From NCBI GenBank assembly GCA_944384155.1, contig CALWSG010000018.1, positions 1-64,000 on the forward strand: a DNA stretch of 64,000 bases. Direction: 5' to 3'. The notes below the pieces were generated by a model. That model did no database searches. It was given only the letters and a program-made list of their open reading frames with translations, and was not told the DNA's origin. The stretch is from an uncultured Lachnospiraceae bacterium. Lineage in GTDB: Bacteria; Bacillota; Clostridia; Lachnospirales; Lachnospiraceae. Below, piece after piece: positions 28,379-36,578 of this stretch (position 1 is its first letter; each line of letters starts with the position of its first letter). Position numbers and translations under genes: made by a program.

Positions 28379-28407
28379 TTGTATCTTTTGTGCACAAATG
28401 CTATAAT
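28379..28407 (+). promoter_or_regulatory. Promoter of the cotH-LamG-VTC-DUF4956 operon
   Basis: TTGTAT (28379-28384), 17 nt, TATAAT (28402-28407). Predicted start point is near 28414, just before the leader hairpin. Confidence 0.75.
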
Positions 28408-28424
28408 TTAACTTAGATTTTACA

Positions 28425-28451
28425 ACCTTATGTAAGTTTTTTACATAAGGT
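28425..28451 (+). promoter_or_regulatory. Leader hairpin masking an AAGG ribosome site
   Basis: Perfect 11-bp stem ACCTTATGTAA (28425-28435) / TTACATAAGGT (28441-28451), loop GTTTT. The 3' arm contains AAGG (28447-28450), 7 nt before the ATG at 28458. A second in-frame ATG at 28509 has its own unpaired GGAG (28499-28502). The hairpin could choose between two N-termini or set operon expression. Confidence 0.6.
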
Positions 28452-28508
28452 GCATTTATGTTTAAGGGAAATAAGGTGCCAAAAGCATTGGCAGAAATGG
28501 AGAATATT

Positions 28509-30653
28509 ATGAATACTAAAGCTTTTTCATATTCAAAATGGCTGACAGGTGCAGTGTGCTGCATTATAATTGCTGCATTTTTCCTTCTGGGCTCTCTTAC
28601 ATTTTTCAAGAATGCCCATGATGTAGATACAAATATTTCTTTTAATGGAGAAGCATATTTAAGCTTTAACAATAATTATGCTGCCGTAGGCACTCCTTTA
28701 ACAGTAAACCTTAACGGGGCCTCAGACGAAAATGCAGTATATGAATGGTTTGTTGGAGGCAGTCAGATTAACAATCCCTCTCCTACCTACACTCCTTCTG
28801 CAAATGACCTTGAAAAATTTATTACCGTAACAGTTACATACGATAAAACCCATTCTGTTTCTGCTTCTCTATATTGCAGCAAGCTGCCTGTTATATATAT
28901 AAATACTGATGAAGCTATCGGTGATGAATATGTAGGAGGAACTATGGCAATGCAGGGAAACAGCTCATACACCATGGAAAACACTGATTTTTACTTTGGT
29001 GATGTTTACCTTAAGCTCAGAGGAAATTCGACCAGGTACAGAGAAAAGGCTCCTTACAAAATAAAGCTTTCAGAGGAATGCAATCTGTTTAATATGGGCT
29101 CAGGAAAGCACTGGGTGCTTCTTGCCAATGACATTGACCATACACTTATAAGAAATAAGCTTGTATACGATTTTTCCGCTGATATAGGTGCCGATTATGC
29201 GGCGGAGTCATTGAATGTAGTCCTTATACTTAATAATGAATACAGAGGCGTATACCAATTATGCGAGCAAATACGCGTTGATGAAGAGCGTGTGGATATA
29301 TTTGACTGGGAGGCACTTGCCAAGGAGGCTGCCGATACCATTACCAGAATAAGAGTTCAAACATACGGCTTGTCCGATGAAGATGCTGATATTTTTCAGT
29401 CTAAGCTTGAATATGCACTCTGTACTGATTTTTCGTGGATAAGCTATCCGTATACATTTGAATATGAGGGATATTCCTACACTATGACAGATTACGTTGA
29501 TATCCCTGATACCACAGGCGGTTTTCTTCTTGAAATGGATTTTTATAATCTTGAAAATGAAAACGGCATAACAACAAACTATAAACAGCCATTTTACTTT
29601 AATACACCTGAGTACGGGTATACAAATTCAGCACTTAAGCTATATGCATACAAATATATACAAAGCTTTGAATATGCACTTCACAGCCCGGATTTTACTT
29701 TCAGCAATAACGGAGACCATAACATGGGACAAGGCTTATACTACGACCCGGCAGAGGGCTGGACCAGCGTTGAGCAAAGTGTTTTCTACACTGACTATGA
29801 AAATGATGGAAAACACTATTCACAAATGTTCGACATGAATTCCCTTATTACAAACTTCTTTGTATGTGAGTTTACCATGAACTGGGATTCCATGAAAAAC
29901 AGTGTTTTTGTCACAAAAGATATTGACGGTCTTGCAAAGCTTAATCCTGTGTGGGATTTTGACTGGGCATTTGGCAATGACAATATGCACAGAATTTTTA
30001 CAAATTATCCTACGGGCTGGCATACCACCAATAATTATTTTACTAAAGAGCAATATTACCAATCTGTACAGTGGAACAGATATCTTATCAGGGATCCTTA
30101 TTTCCTTATGCTAGCCTATAATAAGTATAAAGAAATACGCCCCGGCGTAATTGAAGATATAATAAAGGATGGCGGACTTTTAGATACATATTATGAGGAG
30201 CTTTATGAGGCAGGCATTGCCAATGATGCCAGATGGAGCCAGACCTATAATGCATACGGCGGAAAAAATTATGAAGAGTCAATGGCTGCTTTAAGGAAAT
30301 TTATTGAGACAAGAGTAGACTGGCTTGACAAACAGTTTGCCACCTTTGAGACATTTGTGGAATCAACGGGATACTATATTCCTTCAGACCTTATAGAGAT
30401 AAAAAGCATAACCTACAATAATGACAATACCGTTACCATGGAAGGCTATACCACAAACAGGGAAGCTTCGGATATGGCTTTTCAAATAAACGGAACTACT
30501 ATAATAACCGGCTATTCCGGAACAGACGGTTTATGCCGTATAACATTTGATGCTTCTGTTTTAAATGATGCCGGAAACAATATTGTTCAGATACACTGCC
30601 TTGATAAATATGGAAATTACATTGAGGACTGTACTAATTATAAAATCTTTTAG
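28509..30653 (+). CDS. CotH-family kinase, membrane-anchored
   Basis: CotH is an atypical protein kinase first known from spore coats. After a membrane anchor (WLTGAVCCIIIAAFFLLGSL, residues 10-30) come an Ig-like domain (about 45-115) and the CotH domain. Typical motifs: KLRGNSTRYREKAPYKIKL (nucleotide-binding Lys/Arg), WVLLANDIDHTLIRNKL, YRGVYQLCEQIRVDEERV, and the metal-binding NPVWDFDWAFGND near residue 485. A C-terminal beta domain follows. The active region is outside the membrane. The ATG at 28509 has a better ribosome site (GGAG, 6 nt) than the one at 28458, which adds 17 residues. The mixed neighbours (LamG, VTC, DUF4956) argue for a surface-polymer system rather than a plain spore coat role. 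Confidence 0.85.
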   Translation: MNTKAFSYSKWLTGAVCCIIIAAFFLLGSLTFFKNAHDVDTNISFNGEAYLSFNNNYAAVGTPLTVNLNGASDENAVYEWFVGGSQINNPSPTYTPSANDLEKFITVTVTYDKTHSVSASLYCSKLPVIYINTDEAIGDEYVGGTMAMQGNSSYTMENTDFYFGDVYLKLRGNSTRYREKAPYKIKLSEECNLFNMGSGKHWVLLANDIDHTLIRNKLVYDFSADIGADYAAESLNVVLILNNEYRGVYQLCEQIRVDEERVDIFDWEALAKEAADTITRIRVQTYGLSDEDADIFQSKLEYALCTDFSWISYPYTFEYEGYSYTMTDYVDIPDTTGGFLLEMDFYNLENENGITTNYKQPFYFNTPEYGYTNSALKLYAYKYIQSFEYALHSPDFTFSNNGDHNMGQGLYYDPAEGWTSVEQSVFYTDYENDGKHYSQMFDMNSLITNFFVCEFTMNWDSMKNSVFVTKDIDGLAKLNPVWDFDWAFGNDNMHRIFTNYPTGWHTTNNYFTKEQYYQSVQWNRYLIRDPYFLMLAYNKYKEIRPGVIEDIIKDGGLLDTYYEELYEAGIANDARWSQTYNAYGGKNYEESMAALRKFIETRVDWLDKQFATFETFVESTGYYIPSDLIEIKSITYNNDNTVTMEGYTTNREASDMAFQINGTTIITGYSGTDGLCRITFDASVLNDAGNNIVQIHCLDKYGNYIEDCTNYKIF

Positions 30654-30665
30654 GAGGAGGCTTAT

Positions 30666-31721
30666 TTGAAAAAAATATATATCTGCGGATTTTTTCTTTT
30701 GTCCGTTCTGTCACTTTCCCAAACTTCATACGGCAGCGAGCCTGTTGCTTACTATTCGTTTGATGGTGATACGGAAAATGCTGATGCAGTTGAAAGAACT
30801 GAATATTACCTTGACAGTGGAATTGTGGCAAGCGAAGGCGAGTCCTTTACGTACACTGACGGAAAGAAGGGGCTTTGTCTCCATATGGACGGATATGAGG
30901 CTCTTAACTTAAATGTCTCAATGACATCGGAGAGCTACACTGTGTCATATTGGATTAATCCTGACAGAATTACCCAGTTTACCCCTACTCTTATGATTAC
31001 ACCCTTTGGATTTGAAGCTGACACCTTTATTAACGTTTCACTTGCAGTTGGGGATTTTTCTCCAAACCTTTGGACTCATATGGTTACACCTTATGACGAA
31101 CGTATAAGCACGGGACTTCCCGGTCTGCTGACAGCAGGTGAATGGAATCATATTACTATTGTGGTTGACGAAAATATGTCTGAGGATACTCTGAACAAAT
31201 ATGGTGTCACTGTTGATGAGTATTACTCAGGTGCTGCCCTTTATATTAACGGATTTCTGGTAAGTGTTGGAAAAGCACCAAAGGGGCTCTGTGTTGAATC
31301 TACGGATTTTTGGTTTGGCATAAACATATGGGATGATTTGTATATAGGATATGTGGATGAACTGTATATATTTGACACTCCGCTATCAGACAGCGAAATT
31401 AAAGAGCTGTATATATTATCAGGAGGGGATCCTGATGCGAAGGAACCTGATACCTCTCAAAATCAGGGGCAGAATAATTCTTTTGCGGAAGACAATGATG
31501 GAAGCTTTTCTGATGATTTTATTCCCTATGAACAGGGAAGCGTAAATGGCAATAACAGCCATCTTAACATGGATAATGTCTCTCCCATAACTACACAGGG
31601 AGTTGAATCTGCCACTGACGCTTACGCACATACTGCTGCATTATTTGGCTTTACTCTGATTATTTTATCAGCAGGTCTTTTCCTGCATTACTTTAAACTA
31701 AAGAAAAACAGCTACCGCTAG
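30666..31721 (+). CDS. Secreted LamG-domain protein with C-terminal membrane anchor
   Basis: 351 residues: signal peptide (IYICGFFLLSVLSLSQTSYG), a concanavalin/LamG_3-type jelly roll (YYSFDG, YTVSYWINPD, AGEWNHITIVVD, AALYINGFLV, YIGYVDELYIFDTPLSDSEI; residues about 25-255), a low-complexity Gln/Asn/Ser-rich linker, and a C-terminal helix (LFGFTLIILSAGLFLHYF) followed by KLKK. It is probably displayed on the outer face of the membrane as a glycan- or protein-binding module. TTG start with GGAGGAGG upstream, 13 nt after cotH. No catalytic motif. Confidence 0.82.
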   Translation: MKKIYICGFFLLSVLSLSQTSYGSEPVAYYSFDGDTENADAVERTEYYLDSGIVASEGESFTYTDGKKGLCLHMDGYEALNLNVSMTSESYTVSYWINPDRITQFTPTLMITPFGFEADTFINVSLAVGDFSPNLWTHMVTPYDERISTGLPGLLTAGEWNHITIVVDENMSEDTLNKYGVTVDEYYSGAALYINGFLVSVGKAPKGLCVESTDFWFGINIWDDLYIGYVDELYIFDTPLSDSEIKELYILSGGDPDAKEPDTSQNQGQNNSFAEDNDGSFSDDFIPYEQGSVNGNNSHLNMDNVSPITTQGVESATDAYAHTAALFGFTLIILSAGLFLHYFKLKKNSYR

Positions 31722-31742
31722 CATAAAAAGAATGGAGGTAAC

Positions 31743-32456
31743 ATGAAACCAATTAAAGGTATGCGACACGAAATAAAAATCCTGCTTTCCTACGGAGAAT
31801 ACATATCAATGGCATCAAAGATAAAATGTGTAGCCGTCCCCGATAAGCATTCCTTAAGCAACGGGGAGTATTTTATAAGAAGCCTTTACCTTGATGATAT
31901 GTATAACACTGCTTTCATTACAAAAATTTCAGGTGTTGATAACAGGAAAAAATACAGAATACGCTGTTATAATAATTCCAAGGATGTTATCAAGTTTGAA
32001 TGTAAAAATAAGTATAATAACCGCATTCACAAGATTTCATTTAATATTACATTTGAACAGTACAACATGTTTATGGAGGGGAATTATGATTTCCTCACCT
32101 CCATAGACCACCCTTTGGCAGGTGAGATATACGGACTTATAAAGAGCAAGGGCTTATGTCCCTCCGTCATAGCTGATTATGACAGGGAGGCATATCTTCA
32201 CCCTCTTTCAAACACAAGGCTTACATTTGATAAAAATCTTTGTGCGGGAATAAATTCATTCAACATATTTGATGACAGTATGTACACACTGCCTGTTTTT
32301 CAAAACAGCAGTGTAATATTTGAAATAAAATATAACGATTATATACCTGCTCACATTGCAGACATTATTGCCTCGTTAAGAGGAACAAAAATGGCACTTT
32401 CTAAGTTTTGTATGTGCAAAGAAAAATTATTGGAGGTAAAAAAATATGAGTATTAA
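31743..32456 (+). CDS. VTC-domain protein, putative polyphosphate polymerase
   Basis: 237-residue protein made only of a triphosphate-tunnel (VTC) domain, the catalytic part of the yeast vacuolar polyphosphate polymerase Vtc4. Tunnel-type basic and acidic strands are visible: RHEIKILL (R-x-E-x-K), KKYRIRCYN, IKFECKNK, IADYDREAY and the metal strand VIFEIKYND. It would polymerise phosphate from ATP, or bind polyphosphate. No membrane segment; the overlapping DUF4956 gene may supply the membrane part. GGAGG ribosome site; 11-nt overlap with the next gene. Polymerase activity is inferred from family membership. Confidence 0.82.
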   Translation: MKPIKGMRHEIKILLSYGEYISMASKIKCVAVPDKHSLSNGEYFIRSLYLDDMYNTAFITKISGVDNRKKYRIRCYNNSKDVIKFECKNKYNNRIHKISFNITFEQYNMFMEGNYDFLTSIDHPLAGEIYGLIKSKGLCPSVIADYDREAYLHPLSNTRLTFDKNLCAGINSFNIFDDSMYTLPVFQNSSVIFEIKYNDYIPAHIADIIASLRGTKMALSKFCMCKEKLLEVKKYEY

Positions 32457-33111
32457 GGATATTATTTCGGAGAGCTTAAAGCAGGGAGAGGCGGTAAAAA
32501 ATCTGTCTGCCCCTTACATATTTGTAACTGTCATGGTAGCACTTATATGCTCCCTTATTATTTATTTTGTTTACAAGAAGTTTTTCAGGGGTGCAGTATA
32601 CAGTGAAAATTTTAACATATTAAATGTTATGCTTTGTCTTATAACAGCCTTTATAATCACTACCATAAGCTCTAACATTGTGCTGTCCTTAGGTATGGTT
32701 GGTGCCCTCTCTATTGTTCGTTTCCGCTCTGCCGTAAAGGATCCTCTTGACATAGGCTTTTTGTTTTGGTCTATTGCTGCAGGCATAACAACAGGTGCCG
32801 GACTTTATCCCTTTGCCATTATATCAACCCTTATTATAGCTGCCATTTACATTATTTTCACGGCAGTCACAACAGGAAGAAAAACCTTTCTTCTTGTTAT
32901 TAAATACTTTGACGGTGCAGATAACAGTATCCGAGATGAGCTTAAATCCATTCCCAATACCCTTAAAAGCAAAACACGCCGCAAGGGAAAATCCGAGCTT
33001 ACCCTTCAGGTAAAAATAAAAAATAATGATACCTCCTTTGTAAACAGAATTTCATCCATAGAAGGTGTGGAATCTGCTATGCTTATAGAATACACAGGAG
33101 ACGCAGTTTAA
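32446..33111 (+). CDS. DUF4956 membrane protein
   Basis: 221-residue integral membrane protein with about four helices (YIFVTVMVALICSLIIYFV, VMLCLITAFIITTISSNIVL, LGMVGALSIVRF start of the third, GLYPFAIISTLIIAAIYIIF) and a soluble C-terminal domain of about 75 residues. The cytoplasmic RFRSAVKDPLD is the signature of the family. DUF4956 genes are regularly found beside VTC-domain genes, so it may anchor the polymerase or export its product. The start lies 6-7 nt after GGAGG and overlaps the VTC gene by 11 nt. Confidence 0.85.
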   Translation: MSIKDIISESLKQGEAVKNLSAPYIFVTVMVALICSLIIYFVYKKFFRGAVYSENFNILNVMLCLITAFIITTISSNIVLSLGMVGALSIVRFRSAVKDPLDIGFLFWSIAAGITTGAGLYPFAIISTLIIAAIYIIFTAVTTGRKTFLLVIKYFDGADNSIRDELKSIPNTLKSKTRRKGKSELTLQVKIKNNDTSFVNRISSIEGVESAMLIEYTGDAV

Positions 33112-33146
33112 ATAATTATGCTATATAAATAATACATAAGAAGTAC

Positions 33147-33190
33147 AAAAATGTGAGGAAGAATAAAAAGATATTCTTCCTCACATTTTT
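33147..33190. terminator. Strong bidirectional terminator
   Basis: 19-bp perfect stem, 33147-33165 with 33172-33190, loop AAAAGA. A-run on one side and T-run on the other give function in both directions. It overlaps the stop codon of the convergent GntR gene and closes the cotH operon. Confidence 0.92.
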
Positions 33191-33845
33191 ACTGCTCCCC
33201 TGTCCAAAGCCCAAGTCTTTCTATATTATTTATGGAATTTATAATATGCTGCTCTGCCAGCATCATTGCTCTGTCGGTGTCTTTGCTTTTTATTGCCTCC
33301 AGTATATCCCTGTGCTCACATACTGCCTGCTTTGCCCTTGTCTCACCTGACAGAGTCGTATGACGTATCCTTTGAAGATAATGGTGAAAATCTGAGAGGG
33401 TATGCCTCAGCATTTTGCTGTTTGCCGCTTCATACAATAATTCATGAAACCTGTTGTCAAGCTCAAGTATATTGTCATACTTCCCCTTTTCATTGTAAAA
33501 CATGGATAAATCAACAATTTCCTCCAGCTTTTCCATAATATCATCTGTCATATTATCTATAGCCTTCTTTGCACAAAGCCTTTCAAGGGATGCCCTCATT
33601 TCATATATATCCTTTACATCCTTAATGCTTATGCCTATAACATATGTTGCCTTATTTGGTATACTCTCCACAAGCCCCTCAAACTCAAGCTGTCTTATTG
33701 CCTCCCTGACAGGAGTTCTGCTTACATTTAATTCTTTGGCTATTGCCATTTCCTTAAGCTCATCATTTTCCTTGTATTTTCCGTTTAATATGTCTTCCCT
33801 TAACCGGTTAAACACAAAACCGGTTAATGAATGCTTATTGTCCAT
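33189..33845 (-). CDS. GntR-family regulator (FadR/FCD type)
   Basis: 218 residues: winged helix-turn-helix at 10-75 (FNRLREDILNGKYKENDEL, VSRTPVREAIRQLEFEGLV) and an all-helical FCD effector domain (EMRASLERLCAKKA, DNRFHELLYEAANS, EHRDILEAI) whose Asp/His residues usually hold a metal and a carboxylic-acid ligand. It sits 27 nt after the citrate synthase gene, and the palindrome at that promoter fits this family, so self- and target regulation by a central-metabolism acid is likely. Confidence 0.9.
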   Translation of the reverse strand: MDNKHSLTGFVFNRLREDILNGKYKENDELKEMAIAKELNVSRTPVREAIRQLEFEGLVESIPNKATYVIGISIKDVKDIYEMRASLERLCAKKAIDNMTDDIMEKLEEIVDLSMFYNEKGKYDNILELDNRFHELLYEAANSKMLRHTLSDFHHYLQRIRHTTLSGETRAKQAVCEHRDILEAIKSKDTDRAMMLAEQHIINSINNIERLGLWTGEQ

Positions 33846-33872
33846 AAATACCTTTTAACCTATCCTTCCCCA

Positions 33873-35270
33873 TTATTCCTTATTTAATTCAATTCCAAGC
33901 TCACTGCAGGCCGTACTGATAATCTTAACAAGCTCATTATCTGTTATAACAGTAACTCTGCCTGTTTCATATTCTCCGTCAACCCATTCCTTTACCTTTT
34001 TTACAAGCTCACTCTGCTTATCAACCTGCTTCTCACCCTTAAGCTTATAGTATGTGTTTATCCAGTGAGCTATTCCCGCAAGCCCTGAAGTATTTGACAC
34101 TGCCACTAACACAGGTCTGTTAAGTATTTTTTCCGTATCAAAAATATTATAAATCTCTTCATTTTTGAGAAGTCCGTCTGCGTGTATTCCTGCCCTTGTA
34201 ACATTAAAGTTAGACCCTACAAAAGGTGTCCTTGACGGTATTTTATAACCAATCTCCTTCTCATAATACTCTGCAAGCTCCGTAATAACCTGCGGCTCCA
34301 TTCCATCGAAGGTTCCCCTAAGCTGTGCATACTCAAATACCATTGCCTCAAGAGGTGTATTTCCCGTTCTCTCTCCTATTCCGAAAAGGGAACAATTTAC
34401 ACCGCTGGCTCCATACAGCCATGCTGTTGTGGAATTTGTTACTGCCTTGTAAAAATCATTATGTCCATGCCACTCTATCTGCTCACTCGGTACTCCCGCA
34501 TGGGTCTTTAAGCCGTATATAATGCCTTGAACAGAGCGTGGAATTACTGCTCCCGCAAAGTTTACTCCATATCCCATTGTATCACAGGCTCTTATCTTAA
34601 CAGGTATCTTATACTGCTCTTCAAGCTTCATAAGTTCAAGGCAGAAAGGAATAACAAAGCCATATATATCTGACCGTGTAATATCCTCAAGATGACATCT
34701 TGGACTTATTCCCGTTTCCATACATTCCCTTACCACACTTAAGTAATGTTCCATACATTCTCTTCTTGTCATTTTCATTTTATAGAAGATATGATAATCA
34801 GAGCAGCTTACAAGTATACCCGTTTCCTTTAACCCTATTTCCTTTACAAGCTCAAAATCCTTTTTGCTTGCACGAATCCAGCTTGTTACCTCCGGAAACT
34901 CATATCCCCTTTCAAGGCATTTATACACCGCATCTCTGTCCTTTTTACTATACAGGAAAAATTCACATTGACGGATAATTCCTTTTGGTCCTCCAAGCTT
35001 ATGAAAATAATCGTACATAGTTACAATCTGCTCCGTGGTATAAGGAGCTCTTGACTGCTGTCCGTCCCTGAAGGTTGTATCTGTAATCCATATATCCTTA
35101 GGCATATCATGAGGCACTATTCTGTCATTAAATGCAATTTTAGGCACCTCACTGTATGGAAATAAATTACGGAAGGTATTAGGCACATCAGTATCTACAA
35201 GGTGATAAAAATGCTCCTCAAGCTCCAATAAATTATTATGACTGTTTAGCTTTACCTTTCTCTGGTCCAT
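33873..35270 (-). CDS. Re-type citrate synthase or homocitrate/isopropylmalate synthase homologue
   Basis: 465-residue DRE-TIM metallolyase family protein. ITDTTFRDGQQSRAPY gives the catalytic Arg and metal Asp, IEWHGHNDFYKA the metal His pair, and GERTGNTPLEAM the active-site loop. The N-terminal extension and the wording of the motifs resemble the Re-citrate synthase of Clostridium kluyveri, which condenses acetyl-CoA with oxaloacetate, rather than LeuA. No LeuA regulatory domain and no leu genes are nearby. It would feed glutamate synthesis. Substrate is inferred. Confidence 0.75.
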   Translation of the reverse strand: MDQRKVKLNSHNNLLELEEHFYHLVDTDVPNTFRNLFPYSEVPKIAFNDRIVPHDMPKDIWITDTTFRDGQQSRAPYTTEQIVTMYDYFHKLGGPKGIIRQCEFFLYSKKDRDAVYKCLERGYEFPEVTSWIRASKKDFELVKEIGLKETGILVSCSDYHIFYKMKMTRRECMEHYLSVVRECMETGISPRCHLEDITRSDIYGFVIPFCLELMKLEEQYKIPVKIRACDTMGYGVNFAGAVIPRSVQGIIYGLKTHAGVPSEQIEWHGHNDFYKAVTNSTTAWLYGASGVNCSLFGIGERTGNTPLEAMVFEYAQLRGTFDGMEPQVITELAEYYEKEIGYKIPSRTPFVGSNFNVTRAGIHADGLLKNEEIYNIFDTEKILNRPVLVAVSNTSGLAGIAHWINTYYKLKGEKQVDKQSELVKKVKEWVDGEYETGRVTVITDNELVKIISTACSELGIELNKE

Positions 35271-35332
35271 TATATCTTCCTCCTAAAATGTTTCATTTCT
35301 TTACTCAAAATCCATTGTTTATTTTTTGTAAC

Positions 35333-35371
35333 ATTGTATACAATTATACGTGTATGTATTAAATATGTCAA
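35333..35371 (-). promoter_or_regulatory. Promoter and GntR-type operator of the citrate synthase gene
   Basis: Minus-strand TTGACA (complement of 35366-35371), 17 nt, TATAAT (complement of 35343-35348). A perfect palindrome ATTGTATACAAT (35333-35344) overlaps the -10 and the start point. TTGTATACAA has the GTATAC core common in sites of FCD-type GntR proteins, one of which is encoded in the same transcript. Confidence 0.75.
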
Positions 35372-35389
35372 TACCATTGTCCCTAAGTG

Positions 35390-35418
35390 TTGAAAAAAAA
35401 GTCAAAATGAATTATACT
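35390..35418 (+). promoter_or_regulatory. Promoter of the carbamate kinase gene
   Basis: TTGAAA (35390-35395), 17 nt, TATACT (35413-35418), about 45 nt before the ATG. It lies back to back with the citrate synthase promoter, about 20 nt apart. Confidence 0.65.
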
Positions 35419-35465
35419 ATACATATAATTTTTGAAAATATTATTTATTGAAAGGAATATATTAT

Positions 35466-36398
35466 ATGACTAATAACAAAATTGTTGTTGCTCTTGGCCG
35501 TAATGCTTTCGGCACTACTTTTCCTGAGCAGCAGAAAAATATTAAAATTGCGGCAAAATCCATTGCCGACTTGGTAGAAGCAAAGTACGAAATAGTCATA
35601 ACTCACAGTAATGGTCCTCAGGTGGGAATGATTCAGACTGCCATGACAGAATTTTCAAGACTTGATTCAAACTATACCGTAGCCCCAATGTCAGTATGCG
35701 GTGCCATGAGTCAGGGCTATATTGGCTATGATTTACAAAATGCCGTGAGAACCGAGCTTTTAAACAGAGGCATTTACAAGCCTGTCTCCACTATTATTAC
35801 TCAAGTGCGTGTAGACCCTTTTGACCCCGCCTTTCATAATCCTACAAAAATTATTGGCCGTTACATGACTAAGGAGGAGGCTGATGCAGAGGAGAAAAAG
35901 GGAAACTACGTAACATATGAGGAAGGCAAGGGATACAGACGTATTATAGCCTCTCCTAAGCCTGTAGATATATATGAAATCGATGCCATAAGAACCCTGG
36001 TAGATGCCGGACAGATTGTTATCGCGGCAGGAGGCGGCGGTATACCTGTTCTTGACCAGCGTACCGGTCTTAAGGGTGCCAGTGCAATTATAGAAAAGGA
36101 TTACACTGCCGCAAAGCTTGCAGATATGCTTGATGCTTCTACCCTTCTTATATTAACGGCAGGTGACAATGTTGTTATAGAAAAGGGAACTGAAGATGAA
36201 CAGATTCTGGGCTCCATGACAACTGAAGATGCCCAAAGCCTTATCACCAATAATAAGCTCGACCCTCTCACTACACTTCCTAAAATTGAGGCTGCCCTTA
36301 ACTTCGTAGTGGCAGGCACTGAAAGAAAAGCAATTATCACAGAACTTACAAAGGCAAAGGAAGGTATGCTTGGCAAGGTAGGCACCGTTATTTCATAA
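35466..36398 (+). CDS. arcC: Carbamate kinase family protein
   Basis: 310-residue amino-acid-kinase fold protein: GPQVGMIQTAM, MSVCGAMSQGYIGYDLQ, KPVSTIITQVRVDP, FGR-like KIIGRYMTKEEA, VIAAGGGGIPV, IEKDYTAAKLA, LLILTAGDNV. It would make ATP from carbamoyl phosphate. The N-terminal loop reads VVALGRNAFG where classic enzymes have LGGNA; the Arg replaces a phosphate-loop Gly. No arginine deiminase, ornithine transcarbamylase or transporter is adjacent. The ATG at 35466 is preferred to the upstream TTG. Convergent with the fic cassette. Confidence 0.88.
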   Translation: MTNNKIVVALGRNAFGTTFPEQQKNIKIAAKSIADLVEAKYEIVITHSNGPQVGMIQTAMTEFSRLDSNYTVAPMSVCGAMSQGYIGYDLQNAVRTELLNRGIYKPVSTIITQVRVDPFDPAFHNPTKIIGRYMTKEEADAEEKKGNYVTYEEGKGYRRIIASPKPVDIYEIDAIRTLVDAGQIVIAAGGGGIPVLDQRTGLKGASAIIEKDYTAAKLADMLDASTLLILTAGDNVVIEKGTEDEQILGSMTTEDAQSLITNNKLDPLTTLPKIEAALNFVVAGTERKAIITELTKAKEGMLGKVGTVIS

Positions 36399-36416
36399 TT
36401 ATGTAATTTACTTAAC

Positions 36417-36456
36417 ATAAAAAAAGCGTCATCTGACGCTTTCAGACTGTAGACAA
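36417..36456. repeat. Left flank of the cassette: terminator copy plus IS end
   Basis: Duplicated palindromic target (36423-36442, AAAGCGTCATCTGACGCTTT) followed by the terminal inverted repeat CAGACTGTAGACAA (36443-36456). The 40-nt block is repeated in inverted orientation at 37711-37750 with a single mismatch. Confidence 0.88.
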
Positions 36457-36541
36457 AGTGGCGTTGGAGTGCTAACTCCAACGCCACTTGTAAACAGTTA
36501 TATTTTAAAGCGTCTTTTATATCTTTTATTAATTCTAACAT
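36457..36541 (-). pseudogene. Start of a second cargo ORF cut by the IS end
   Basis: ATG at 36541 with GAGG 7 nt upstream, 37 nt after the fic stop, begins MLELIKDIKDALKYNCLQVALE. The frame then runs through the terminal hairpin, inverted repeat and terminator into sequence antisense to the carbamate kinase gene. Most likely the 5' end of a gene once following fic and truncated at the element border. No family recognised. Confidence 0.45.
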
Positions 36542-36578
36542 AATATTTCCTCAATTGAACAGAATCTCTATCCCAATC

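Noticed and set aside
36101..36541. 146-codon minus-strand ORF
   Set aside because: Only its first ~28 codons may be a gene relic; the rest is antisense to carbamate kinase, whose family motifs prove the plus strand is coding.
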